The translations under genes and the position numbers were made by a program. The notes under the pieces are model-generated. The model had not been told where the DNA came from. It saw nothing but the letters and a program-made list of their open reading frames with translations, and ran no database searches. DNA of 64,000 bases from JAJDTT01 sp965116695 (GTDB lineage: Bacteria > Acidobacteriota > UBA6911 > RPQK01 > JAJDTT01): assembly GCA_965116695.1 (NCBI GenBank), contig OZ220706.1:2418001-2482000 (forward strand), in the 5' to 3' direction. Each line of letters begins with the position of its first letter. The first letter of the stretch is position 1. Below are positions 36,554 through 44,774 of this stretch, in pieces.

Positions 36554-36715
36554 GGCGGCACTCTCCAGCGGCGGATTGTAAAGGACGGGGGTCCCTGCTG
36601 CCAGCCGCGGATCCCGCGGGCAGCGGCGGGGAGATTGCCAGGCGCGGCTCCCGGTTGGCAAAATGGAGGCCGCCAACGTCGCGGAGGCGTTCGCTGGGGG
36701 TTCAAAGGTAGATCA

Positions 36716-37588
36716 ATGGACACTTCCTTCACCAACAGCCGGGAAAGCCTGGCACGGGCGAACCGCGTCCCGGAGAGCCATTGGACCGGCCTGTCCCGGG
36801 CCCGGCAGTTTCGTTCCCTGGAGTTGGAGGGTTTCGTCGTCATTCCGAATCTGCTGGGCGAGGAACGTATGGAGAAGATCCGCGAGGAGACCTCCACGCT
36901 TCCCACCACATCGGTCGACTACAGCGAGCATCAGCGATACATTTCCGATGTGCAGTGGACCGGTTCGCCCCACGCCACTTCGGTGATTGCCCTGCCGGCC
37001 ACGGTGGAGTTCCTGGAAGAGCTCCTGGGCGACGAACTGATCTGCACCTCCTGCTCGTACGTCGAGTCCGGGCCGGGTCACCCGGGAATCGCCATTCACA
37101 CCGATGCCCAGCCCTACGGATCCGAGATCTTCGGAGTCCAGTCCAGCTCCCCCTGTCTGGTCCGCGTCCTCTACTACCTGGACGATCTGACTCCGGAGTG
37201 TTCCCCCTTCAAGGTGATTCCGCGCTCCCATCTGTCGCTGCACAGCGACGCCAACCCGTACACCAAATATCTCTCCCACGAGGATGAATGGATGGTGACC
37301 TGCCGCGCCGGCTCGGCGGTGATCCTCAACCAGAAAGTGTTTCACGGCAATTATCCCAACTACAGCAGCCGGGTCCGCCGCATGCTGGCCATCGCCTACC
37401 GGCCCGCTTGGGCGGGTCCCATAGCCGACGTTCCGGAGCGGGATCCGGAGAAGGTGGCCGGTCTGCCCCCGGCTGTCCGAAAATACTTCAGGAGCCTCAA
37501 CACCAGGAAAATCAGGTTCGAACTGCCGAACCGTCCGGACAACATGGCGAGGCATGCCGCGGGCATTTCGACGGGCCGCTGGACCTGA
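36716..37588 (+). CDS. PhyH-family Fe(II)/2-oxoglutarate dioxygenase, tandem copy 1
   Basis: The 290-residue protein begins MDTSFTNSRESLARANRVPE and carries the iron triad His128 and Asp130 (AIHTDAQPYG) and His210 (KVFHGNYPNY), with Arg221 (SSRVRRMLAIAYRP) for 2-oxoglutarate. VLYYLDDLTPECSPFKVIPR and YFRSLNTRKIRFELPNRPDN are shared almost identically with the two following genes. AAAGGT lies about 7 nt before ATG 36716. This is the first of three in-line duplicates; the gap to the next is only 23 nt, suggesting one transcript. The substrate is unknown. Confidence 0.93.
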   Translation: MDTSFTNSRESLARANRVPESHWTGLSRARQFRSLELEGFVVIPNLLGEERMEKIREETSTLPTTSVDYSEHQRYISDVQWTGSPHATSVIALPATVEFLEELLGDELICTSCSYVESGPGHPGIAIHTDAQPYGSEIFGVQSSSPCLVRVLYYLDDLTPECSPFKVIPRSHLSLHSDANPYTKYLSHEDEWMVTCRAGSAVILNQKVFHGNYPNYSSRVRRMLAIAYRPAWAGPIADVPERDPEKVAGLPPAVRKYFRSLNTRKIRFELPNRPDNMARHAAGISTGRWT

Positions 37589-37611
37589 TCCAGGTCAGAA
37601 CGCGTAGCGCA

Positions 37612-38526
37612 ATGGACACCTCCTTCACCAACAGTCGAGAAAGCCTGGAGCGGGCGAACCGCATCCCGGAGAGTCATTGGACCCGTCTCACCCGGGCGCA
37701 GCAGTTTGGTTCCATCGAGCTGGAGGGATTCGTCGTCATTCCGGATCTGCTGAGCGAAGAACTGGTGGAGGAAATCCGCGAGGAGACTTCCAGGCTCCCC
37801 ACGACGGCGGTCGACTACAGCGAGCATCAACGGTATTTTTCGGACGTGCAGTGGACCGACTCGCCACACGCCACCTCGGTGGTCGCTCTGCCGGCCACGG
37901 TGGAGCTCCTGGAAGAACTCCTGGGCGACGAACTGATCTGCACCTCGTGCACGTACGCCGAATCCAGGCCGGGCCACCCGGGAATCTCCATCCACACCGA
38001 TGCCCAGCCCTACGGGAACAAGTCGTCCGGAGTCCTGACCAGCTCACCCTGCCTGGTCCGCGTCCTCTACTACCTGGACGACCTGACTCCGGAGTGCTCC
38101 CCCTTCAAGGTGATTCCGCGCTCCCACGTGTCGCTGCACAGCGACGCCAACCCCTACAACCGCTACCTTTCCCACGGCGACGAGTTGATGGTGACCTGCC
38201 GCGCCGGCTCGGCCGTGGTCATCAACCAGAAGGTGTTTCACGGCAACTTTCCCAACTACAGCGACCGGATCCGCCGCATGCTGGCCATCGCCTACCGGCC
38301 CGCCTGGGCGGGTCCCATAGACCAGGTTCCCGAGCGCGATCCGGACAAGGTGGCCGGCCTCCCCGCAGCCGTCCGGAAATACTTCAGGAGCCTCAACACC
38401 AGGAAGATCAGGTTCGATTTTCCGAACCGTCCGGACAACATGGCCAGGACTGCCCCGGGCATTTCGCCCCGGCGCTGGGGGGGCGGCCAGGGCTTTGGGG
38501 GCGGGGCGCTACGGTTTTTTGAGTGA
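37612..38526 (+). CDS. PhyH-family dioxygenase, tandem copy 2, with C-terminal extension
   Basis: The 304-residue protein keeps the triad of copy 1 (ISIHTDAQPYG, KVFHGNFPNY) and the same C-terminal LNTRKIRFDFPNRPDN. It differs in reading past the normal end (GISPRRWG) for another 14 residues, GGQGFGGGALRFFE, a Gly-rich tail not found in the others. The body differs from copy 1 mainly around NKSSGVLTSS. No ribosome site is apparent before ATG 37612, so it may depend on translation of copy 1. Confidence 0.92.
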   Translation: MDTSFTNSRESLERANRIPESHWTRLTRAQQFGSIELEGFVVIPDLLSEELVEEIREETSRLPTTAVDYSEHQRYFSDVQWTDSPHATSVVALPATVELLEELLGDELICTSCTYAESRPGHPGISIHTDAQPYGNKSSGVLTSSPCLVRVLYYLDDLTPECSPFKVIPRSHVSLHSDANPYNRYLSHGDELMVTCRAGSAVVINQKVFHGNFPNYSDRIRRMLAIAYRPAWAGPIDQVPERDPDKVAGLPAAVRKYFRSLNTRKIRFDFPNRPDNMARTAPGISPRRWGGGQGFGGGALRFFE

Positions 38527-38596
38527 AATGTACCGGACTTGCCCCGACAGCTATAGAATCCGACCCGGAAGAACATAGAGAGGATCGTTTAGGGAT

Positions 38597-39469
38597 ATGG
38601 ACACTTCTTTCACCAACAGTCGAGAAAGTCTGGAACGGGCGAACCGGATCCCGGAGAGCCATTGGTACGGATTGACCCGGGCCCAACAGTTTCGGTCCAT
38701 CGAGTTGGAGGGCTTCGTCGTCATTCCGGATCTGCTGAGCGAGGAACTGGTGCAGGAGATCCGGGAGGAGACCTCCAGGGTGCCCACCACGGCAGTCGAC
38801 TACAGCCCCCACCAACGGGGCTGTCCCGATCTCCAGTGGACCGACTCGCCCCGAGCCACCTCGGTGATCGCCCTGCCGGCCACGGTGGAGTTCGTCAAGG
38901 AGCTCTTCGGAGACGAGTTGATCTGCACCTCCTGCCAATATGCCGAGTCGAGGCCCGGCCACCCGGGAATCGCCATTCACACCGATTCCCAGCCCTACGG
39001 CTCCAAGATATTCGGGGTCCAGGCCAGCTCGCCCTGCCTGGTTCGCGTCCTCTACTACCTGGACGACCTGACTCCGGAGTGTTCGCCATTCAAGGTGATC
39101 CCACGCTCACATTTGTCGCTGCATCGCGACGCCAACCCCTACAACCGCTACCTGTCCCACAGGGACGAGGTGATGGTGACCTGCCGCGCCGGTTCGGCGG
39201 TGATCATCAACCAGAAAGTGTTTCACGCCAATTTTCCCAACTACAGCGACCGGGTTCGCCGCATGCTGGCCATCGCCTACCGGCCCACTTGGGCCGGGCC
39301 CATCGACGACGTACCGGAGCGCGACCCGGAGAAGGTGGCCGGTCTCTCTCCGGCCGTCCGGAAGTATTTCAGGAGCCTCAACACGCGGAACATCGAATTC
39401 GACCTGCCGAACCGCCCGGACGACATGTCGAGGGAGGCCGGCGGTATTTCGCCCAGCCGTTGGGGTTGA
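38597..39469 (+). CDS. PhyH-family dioxygenase, tandem copy 3
   Basis: At 290 residues it equals copy 1 in length. It has the HxD pair in AIHTDSQPYG, the distal His in KVFHANFPNY and an Arg in SDRVRRMLAIAYRP. Near residue 70 it differs from the others (SPHQRGCPDLQ instead of SEHQRYISDVQ), a possible substrate-pocket change. AGGG is 3 nt from the ATG, close for a ribosome site. It is followed after 82 nt by an SDR gene on the same strand. Confidence 0.92.
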   Translation: MDTSFTNSRESLERANRIPESHWYGLTRAQQFRSIELEGFVVIPDLLSEELVQEIREETSRVPTTAVDYSPHQRGCPDLQWTDSPRATSVIALPATVEFVKELFGDELICTSCQYAESRPGHPGIAIHTDSQPYGSKIFGVQASSPCLVRVLYYLDDLTPECSPFKVIPRSHLSLHRDANPYNRYLSHRDEVMVTCRAGSAVIINQKVFHANFPNYSDRVRRMLAIAYRPTWAGPIDDVPERDPEKVAGLSPAVRKYFRSLNTRNIEFDLPNRPDDMSREAGGISPSRWG

Positions 39470-39551
39470 TTCGGGATCACCCGGGGCCGGCCGCCGGCCA
39501 TCGCCGCCCGGACGGACAGGGGAAATTCCCCAGATAAAAAGGACTCATACC

Positions 39552-40310
39552 ATGAAGCACGAAGGAAAGATCGCCGTCGTCACGGGCGCCGGATCGGGAA
39601 TCGGCCGACACACCACCTGGGCTCTGCTGCGTACCGGATTCAGTGTGGTTCTGGCGGGAAGGCGACTCGACGCCCTGGAGGAAACGGCCCGCCTGGCGGG
39701 GTCCGGCGGCTCCCGAACCCTGGCGGTCTCCACCGACGTCGGCGACCCGAAAGCGGTCTCGAACCTCTTTGCCCGAACCCGGGAAGCCTTCGGCCGGCTC
39801 GATCTCCTCTTCAACAACGCCGGGATCCCGGCTCCCGCGGTTCTGCTGGAAGACCTGACCTACGAACAGTGGCAGGCCGTGGTCGATGTCAACCTGACCG
39901 GCTCCTTCCTCTGCACGCAGGAAGCGTTCCGCATGATGAAGAGCCAGGACCCCATGGGCGGGCGGATCATCAACAACGGTTCGGTCTCGGCCCAGGTGCC
40001 CCGCGTCAACTCGGCGCCCTACACCTCCACCAAGCACGCCATTACCGGCCTGACCCGTTCCACTTCCCTGGACGGCCGCAAATACAACATCGCCTGCGGC
40101 CAGATCGACATCGGAAACGCGCTGACGAAAATGACCCGAAGGACGGGGGAGGGACTCCCGCAGGCCAACGGAACGGTCATGGCCGAGCCCTACATGGACG
40201 TGAACGACATCGCCGACGCGGTGGTCTATATGGCCAGCCTGCCGCTGGAGGCCAACGTCCAGTTCATGACCGTGATGGCGACCAGGATGCCCCTCGTCGG
40301 CCGCGGTTGA
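39552..40310 (+). CDS. SDR-family oxidoreductase downstream of the PhyH triplet
   Basis: The 252-residue classical SDR has TGAGSGIG (11-18), NNAG (88-91) and the tetrad Asn114, Ser144, Tyr157 and Lys161 (APYTSTKHA). Basic Arg37-Arg38 (LAGRRLD) after the second strand suggests NADP(H). The substrate loop and C-terminus (LEANVQFMTVMATRMPLVGR) are unlike the SDR at 14512. AAGGA is 8 nt before ATG 39552. Its position makes it a natural partner oxidising or reducing a product of the PhyH enzymes, but this is inference. Confidence 0.9.
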   Translation: MKHEGKIAVVTGAGSGIGRHTTWALLRTGFSVVLAGRRLDALEETARLAGSGGSRTLAVSTDVGDPKAVSNLFARTREAFGRLDLLFNNAGIPAPAVLLEDLTYEQWQAVVDVNLTGSFLCTQEAFRMMKSQDPMGGRIINNGSVSAQVPRVNSAPYTSTKHAITGLTRSTSLDGRKYNIACGQIDIGNALTKMTRRTGEGLPQANGTVMAEPYMDVNDIADAVVYMASLPLEANVQFMTVMATRMPLVGRG

Positions 40311-40342
40311 CGCACCCGGCAGACCCGGGGCGGCGGACGCCG

Positions 40343-41500
40343 TCAATTGGCCGCGTCGACGCCTTGGCGGGATTCGGCGATCACCAGATCGACCACCGAG
40401 CACAAGGCTTCCATCTTGGCGGCCCCCTCCAGGCGAGCCAGGCGGTAGTGGTCGAGTTGCCGGTCGGCGCCGCTGCCTTCCCGGATGATGGACTCCACGC
40501 GGCTCAGTTCCTCCCGGCAGCCGAGGGCGCGGGCGTCGCCGTCCAGTTCCTCCAGCAGCCCCAGGGCGTAGTCGTTGATGTCCATGCGTCCGCCGCGGCG
40601 GGTGTCCCCGAGGAACGCGAAGGCCCCGTAGCGCTGCGCCAGCCAGCGATTTTCGGCGATGATCTCGGTCCGCGGCTCCGGGGGCAGGGCGCCGGCTCGA
40701 TGCTGCCGCAGCAGCCATCGGATCAACGATGCGTAGAGCGCCGCGATGCCGACCGCATCGTCGATGAGCGGGCAGACGTCGCAGATGCGCATCTCCACCG
40801 TGGGATGGAGGTCGGCGGGCCGGATATCCCACCACAGCTCATTGGCGCCCTCGATGAACTGGAGGCGCTTGTAGTCCTCCACGAGCCGGTCGTATTCCTT
40901 CCGGGAATACAGGGGTCCGGGCAGGCTGGTGCGTGGAAGCACGCCGAACAGACTGAGCCGATACGACTTGAAACCGGTGAGGTTTCCCGCGTTGAACGGG
41001 GACGAAGTGGACAACGCATGCAGTAGCGGCAGGTACTGGCGCATTGCGGTCATGACGCAGATCCGCTCCTCCGGATCGCCGAAGCCGGCGTGGATGTGCA
41101 TGCCGCCGATGAGCAACCGCCGCACGGCCTCCTGGAAGGTGACCTCGAATCGCTCGTACCTTTTTTTGGGTGTCGGCATCTGCGCCGTCCATGACGCGAA
41201 GGGATGGGTGGACGCGGCCAGCACCGCTGCACCGTGCTGCGCGGCCGCCTCGATCACCAGGCGCCGGGTCTCCACCAACGCCTCACGGACTTCGGCAATG
41301 GAAGCGCAAACCCGCGTGTTGGTCTCGATCTGGGAGCGGAGGAACTCGGTCACCACCTTGTGCGGCCCTCGATTCCGCTCGCAGGCATCGTAGATGCCCG
41401 GGTCGGGATCGGCAACCAGATCCCGGGTCTCCGGGTCGACGAGAAAAAACTCCTCCTCGATGCCGAGCGTGATTTCCAAATCCTTGCCCACTGCGTTCAT
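40343..41500 (-). CDS. YbdK-type carboxylate-amine ligase (GCS2 family)
   Basis: The 385-residue protein is a glutamate-cysteine ligase type 2-like ATP-grasp-related enzyme: LGIEEEFFLVDPETRDL at the start, TEFLRSQIETNTRVC, LIGGMHIHAGFGDPEERICV with the paired His, NELWWDIRPADLHPTVEMRI and RTEIIAENRWLAQRYGA. YbdK forms weak gamma-glutamyl-cysteine ligase activity in vitro; the true substrate is unclear. AGGA is 7 nt before ATG 41500. It converges on the SDR. Confidence 0.9.
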   Translation of the reverse strand: MNAVGKDLEITLGIEEEFFLVDPETRDLVADPDPGIYDACERNRGPHKVVTEFLRSQIETNTRVCASIAEVREALVETRRLVIEAAAQHGAAVLAASTHPFASWTAQMPTPKKRYERFEVTFQEAVRRLLIGGMHIHAGFGDPEERICVMTAMRQYLPLLHALSTSSPFNAGNLTGFKSYRLSLFGVLPRTSLPGPLYSRKEYDRLVEDYKRLQFIEGANELWWDIRPADLHPTVEMRICDVCPLIDDAVGIAALYASLIRWLLRQHRAGALPPEPRTEIIAENRWLAQRYGAFAFLGDTRRGGRMDINDYALGLLEELDGDARALGCREELSRVESIIREGSGADRQLDHYRLARLEGAAKMEALCSVVDLVIAESRQGVDAAN

Positions 41501-41723
41501 TTTGAGATCCTGGCAACCGGCAGGGAGACCCGGAACGTCGGGGTCGTCCAGTAGATTTCCCTTGAATTCAGCATGTGTCTTGCCGTCCTGGAACTGGAGT
41601 GGTTCCGGCGAGTCGAATCACAGGCAGGTTACGAGGCGGGTCAATCGTCGATCCGGCGATTTCCGACCCGCAACGTCAATTGAGGTCATCGACCAACGGC
41701 ATCTGCTCCAGCACGAAAAAAGC

Positions 41724-42488
41724 ATGGTAACACAGCACGTCGGGAGCCGAACCTCATTGCGCCCAGGGATTCGCCGACGGAAACCGGCGATTCCGAGCAT
41801 CCGGCTCTGCGCTCTGCTGGCGGCCGTTTTGGCCCTCAGTGCGTGCGGCGGCCGCAAGAAAATCAAGCTGCCGCCGCCCGTCGAAGCCAAGAGGGGGTGG
41901 TCCGAGGTCGGCATCGCCAGTTGGTACGGACATCCCTACCACGGGCGTCAGACCAGCAATGGCGAGACCTACGACATGAACAAGATGACGGCCGCCCATA
42001 CGCGGCTGCCGTTCGGCACCTGGGTCAACGTCCGGAATCTCCGGAACGGAAGGTCCACACAGGTCCGGATCAACGATCGGGGGCCGTTCACGGCCCGGTA
42101 CATCATCGATCTTTCCAGGGCCGCCGCCTCGGAGATCCGGATGATCGGGGCGGGCACGGTTCGCGTCCGCCTCACGGTCATCGACGGTCCCGATGGTAAG
42201 CGAAAACCTCCGAAACGGAGCCGGCGCGCCGCCGAGCCGAGACCCGCGCCGGCGAGGGGTGGGTACGAGATTCAGATCGGAGTTTTCAAGAGTGAAGCGA
42301 ACGCGAAGACGCTGGCCTGGGACGCCGAAAAGAAGGGACACCGCGCCGAGGTGAGGCCGTTTCGGCGAGGGGGGCCGAAACTCTACCGGGTCATCGTTGC
42401 GGGAGGAACGAAAAAGGCGGCGGACAAGCGCCTGCGAAAACTCAAGGGGCAAGGTTTCGACGGTTTCGTGAGGCTGCGCCGGCGCTAG
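41724..42488 (+). CDS. rlpA: RlpA-family septal ring lytic transglycosylase lipoprotein
   Basis: The 254-residue lipoprotein has lipobox LSACG near residue 41. A double-psi beta-barrel (about 60-150) follows: ASWYGHPYHGRQTSNGETYD, AAHTRLPFGTWVNVRN and VRINDRGPFTARYIIDLSRA, including the catalytic Asp of the RDRGP-like motif. A basic linker leads to a C-terminal SPOR domain (YEIQIGVFKSEANAKTLAW ... YRVIVAGG), which binds denuded glycan strands. It acts on septal peptidoglycan in the outer membrane. ATG 41724 is chosen because it yields the signal peptide. Its stop overlaps that of the PQQ dehydrogenase by 4 nt. Confidence 0.92.
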   Translation: MVTQHVGSRTSLRPGIRRRKPAIPSIRLCALLAAVLALSACGGRKKIKLPPPVEAKRGWSEVGIASWYGHPYHGRQTSNGETYDMNKMTAAHTRLPFGTWVNVRNLRNGRSTQVRINDRGPFTARYIIDLSRAAASEIRMIGAGTVRVRLTVIDGPDGKRKPPKRSRRAAEPRPAPARGGYEIQIGVFKSEANAKTLAWDAEKKGHRAEVRPFRRGGPKLYRVIVAGGTKKAADKRLRKLKGQGFDGFVRLRRR

Positions 42489-44623
42489 CGGGTGTCGGTT
42501 GCCTCCGGCAGCGCGAAGGCCACATAGGTATCTCCGGACGGGGTGCCCATTTTTCCTCCACCGGCGGCGATGACGACGTACTGCCGGCCCCGAATCGCGT
42601 AGGTGGCGGGAGTGGCGTAGCCCCCTGCCGGAAGCCGGGTTTCCCAGACGATCCTTCCACTATCGGCGTCGAAGGCCCGGAATCGCTCGTCGGCGGTGGC
42701 TCCGATGAAGAGCAGGCCGCCGGCGGTGACCACGGGACCGCCGAAATTCTCGGTTCCGGTGGGCGGAATCCCACGCTCGATCAGTTCGTCGTACAGGCCC
42801 AGCGTCACCTGCCAGGCAATGGTCCCCGCGTTGAGGTCGATGGCCGTCAATTGGCCCCACGGAGGCTTGATGGCCGGGTATCCGTCGGGATCCAGGAAGT
42901 GGTTGTATCCGGAGAACGTGTAGGGGATCCCGCCTCCGGTGACGGCCCACGGCGGGACGTTGTCGGCGTCGGCGCCGGCGAGAAAATCGACCACCGCATC
43001 CAGTTCCGAGTCATTGAGCTGGGGCATGGCCTCCATCCGGCCGATTCCCAGCCGTATCAGGTCCCGGGTTTCCCTTAGCGGATAGACCTGCTCCAGGGGG
43101 AGCGGCGGGCTGTTGCCGCGCGGACTCCCCTGCCGCCGGTCCCCATGGCAGCCGGCGCAATGGACCTGGTAGACGCGGGATCCCGCCGACGGCTCCGGAA
43201 GTTGGCGATCCCGGGTCGGGATCATGGTCAGGATCCACGGGATCTCGCTGGAGTTGACGAACAACCGGCCGCTGGAGGCGTCGAAGGCCGCGCCGCCCCA
43301 TTCGGCGCCGCCGTTGAACCCGGGAAAGACCAGCGTCCCCTGAGTGCTGGGGGGCTCGAAGATGTGGCCCGTCCGGACCTGGCGAAAGCGTTCCAGCACC
43401 GCCTCGCGGGCGCGGGGGGAGAGGTTCGTGACCTCCGCCTCGGTGAAGGACAGGCGGGAGAAAGGGGGCGGCTTGAGGGGAAACGGCTGCGTGGGCCAGG
43501 CCTGCTCCCCTTCCAGATCCGAGGCGGGAACCGGCCTCTCTTCCACCGGAAACAGAGGTTCGCCGGTGTCCCGGTCCAAAACGAAGACGACTCCCAGTTT
43601 GGTGACCTGGGCGACGGCGTCGATCCTCTTGCCCTCCCGCTCCAGTGTGACGAGGTTGGGAGGAGCGGGCAGGTCCCGGTCCCAGAGATCGTGGTGCAGG
43701 GTCTGGTAATGCCAGCGGAGCCGGCCCGTTACGGCGTCGATGGCCAGGACGCAGTCGCCGTAGAGATTCTTTCCCTTCCGGTCGCCGCCCCAGAAGTCGA
43801 AGGAGGGCGATCCGGTGGAGGCGAAGACGATTCCGCGCTTCTCGTCGACCGTCATCCCCGCCCAGGAGTTGGCGCCGCCGGCGTAGGTCCAGGCGTCCGG
43901 CGGCCAGGTTTCGTATCCCTCCTGGCCCGGCCTGGGAATCGTGTGGAAGATCCACCGGAGCCGGCCGGTGCGGGCGTCGATGGCGCGGATGTGACCGGGC
44001 GCGGCGGCCCCGGGCCCCTCCCCCACCCGGCTGCCGAGGATGAGGAGGTCCCGGTACAGGGCCGGCGGCGAGGTGGACACGACCCAGAACTTTTCCGGGT
44101 CTTCGAGGCCCAAGCCGAACCTCAGGTCGATTCGGCCATTGTCCCCAAAGGAGGGGACCGGAAGTCCGGTTGCGGCATCCAGAGCGAAGAGGAGGTTTCC
44201 GGCGGTATAGAAGATCCTCTGCCCGGACCCGCTTTCCCAGTGGACGAGGCCCCGATTCACGCCCAGCGTGCTGAGCCCCGCCTCCTCGACCGGATCGTAG
44301 ACCCAGATCTCCCGGCCCGTGGCCGCATCCAGGCAAAAGGCCTTCAACTGCGGCGAGGTGGCGAACAGGCGGCCTCCGACGACGAGGGGATTGCATTGGA
44401 TCTGGCTGAACTCGGACTTGTCCCCGGTGTTGTAGGTCCAGGCGACCTGGAGCCGTTGCACGTTGCTTCGATTGATCTGATTCAAGGCGGAATAGTGGGA
44501 GGCCTCGGGGTCTCCCAGGTAGACCGGCCAATTCGACGGGTCCCTTTCACTCGAAGGTGAACAGCCGGCCTGAGTCAGCAGGCAGACGACGACCGGGAAC
44601 AGGAGAGCAAGGAGGTATCTCAT
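42485..44623 (-). CDS. PQQ-dependent dehydrogenase with internal cytochrome c module
   Basis: The 712-residue exported protein has an eight-bladed quinoprotein propeller (NWPVYLGDPEASHYSALNQI at the start; W-motifs such as GRLRWIFHTIPRPG, GANSWAGMTVDEKRGIVFAS and HHDLWDRDLPAPPNL) interrupted near residue 489 by a cytochrome c domain (CAGCHG, axial Met in MEAMPQL). It then returns to propeller (WQVTLGLYDELIERGIPPTG). This arrangement is known from quinoprotein glucose/alcohol dehydrogenases in Acidobacteriota-type genomes. It would oxidise a sugar or alcohol in the periplasm and hand electrons to the respiratory chain. A TQAGC sequence may be a lipobox. Confidence 0.9.
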   Translation of the reverse strand: MRYLLALLFPVVVCLLTQAGCSPSSERDPSNWPVYLGDPEASHYSALNQINRSNVQRLQVAWTYNTGDKSEFSQIQCNPLVVGGRLFATSPQLKAFCLDAATGREIWVYDPVEEAGLSTLGVNRGLVHWESGSGQRIFYTAGNLLFALDAATGLPVPSFGDNGRIDLRFGLGLEDPEKFWVVSTSPPALYRDLLILGSRVGEGPGAAAPGHIRAIDARTGRLRWIFHTIPRPGQEGYETWPPDAWTYAGGANSWAGMTVDEKRGIVFASTGSPSFDFWGGDRKGKNLYGDCVLAIDAVTGRLRWHYQTLHHDLWDRDLPAPPNLVTLEREGKRIDAVAQVTKLGVVFVLDRDTGEPLFPVEERPVPASDLEGEQAWPTQPFPLKPPPFSRLSFTEAEVTNLSPRAREAVLERFRQVRTGHIFEPPSTQGTLVFPGFNGGAEWGGAAFDASSGRLFVNSSEIPWILTMIPTRDRQLPEPSAGSRVYQVHCAGCHGDRRQGSPRGNSPPLPLEQVYPLRETRDLIRLGIGRMEAMPQLNDSELDAVVDFLAGADADNVPPWAVTGGGIPYTFSGYNHFLDPDGYPAIKPPWGQLTAIDLNAGTIAWQVTLGLYDELIERGIPPTGTENFGGPVVTAGGLLFIGATADERFRAFDADSGRIVWETRLPAGGYATPATYAIRGRQYVVIAAGGGKMGTPSGDTYVAFALPEATDTR

Positions 44624-44774
44624 TTCGAACCGACGTCGGGATCGTGTCCCTGGCGCCCAGTCTACTACCAAGTGAGTGGTGGGACGAAGCTCACTCCTCC
44701 GGTCCGGGAGAGCACGAGCGGGAGACGCTTTCGCCGTGGCTCGCCCGACAAAAAATTCACCGATAGCAGACCTT

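Noticed and set aside
34955..36715. Plus-strand extension upstream of the first PhyH gene
   Set aside because: It is antisense to both Ldh genes; the PhyH family start is at 36716 with a ribosome site.
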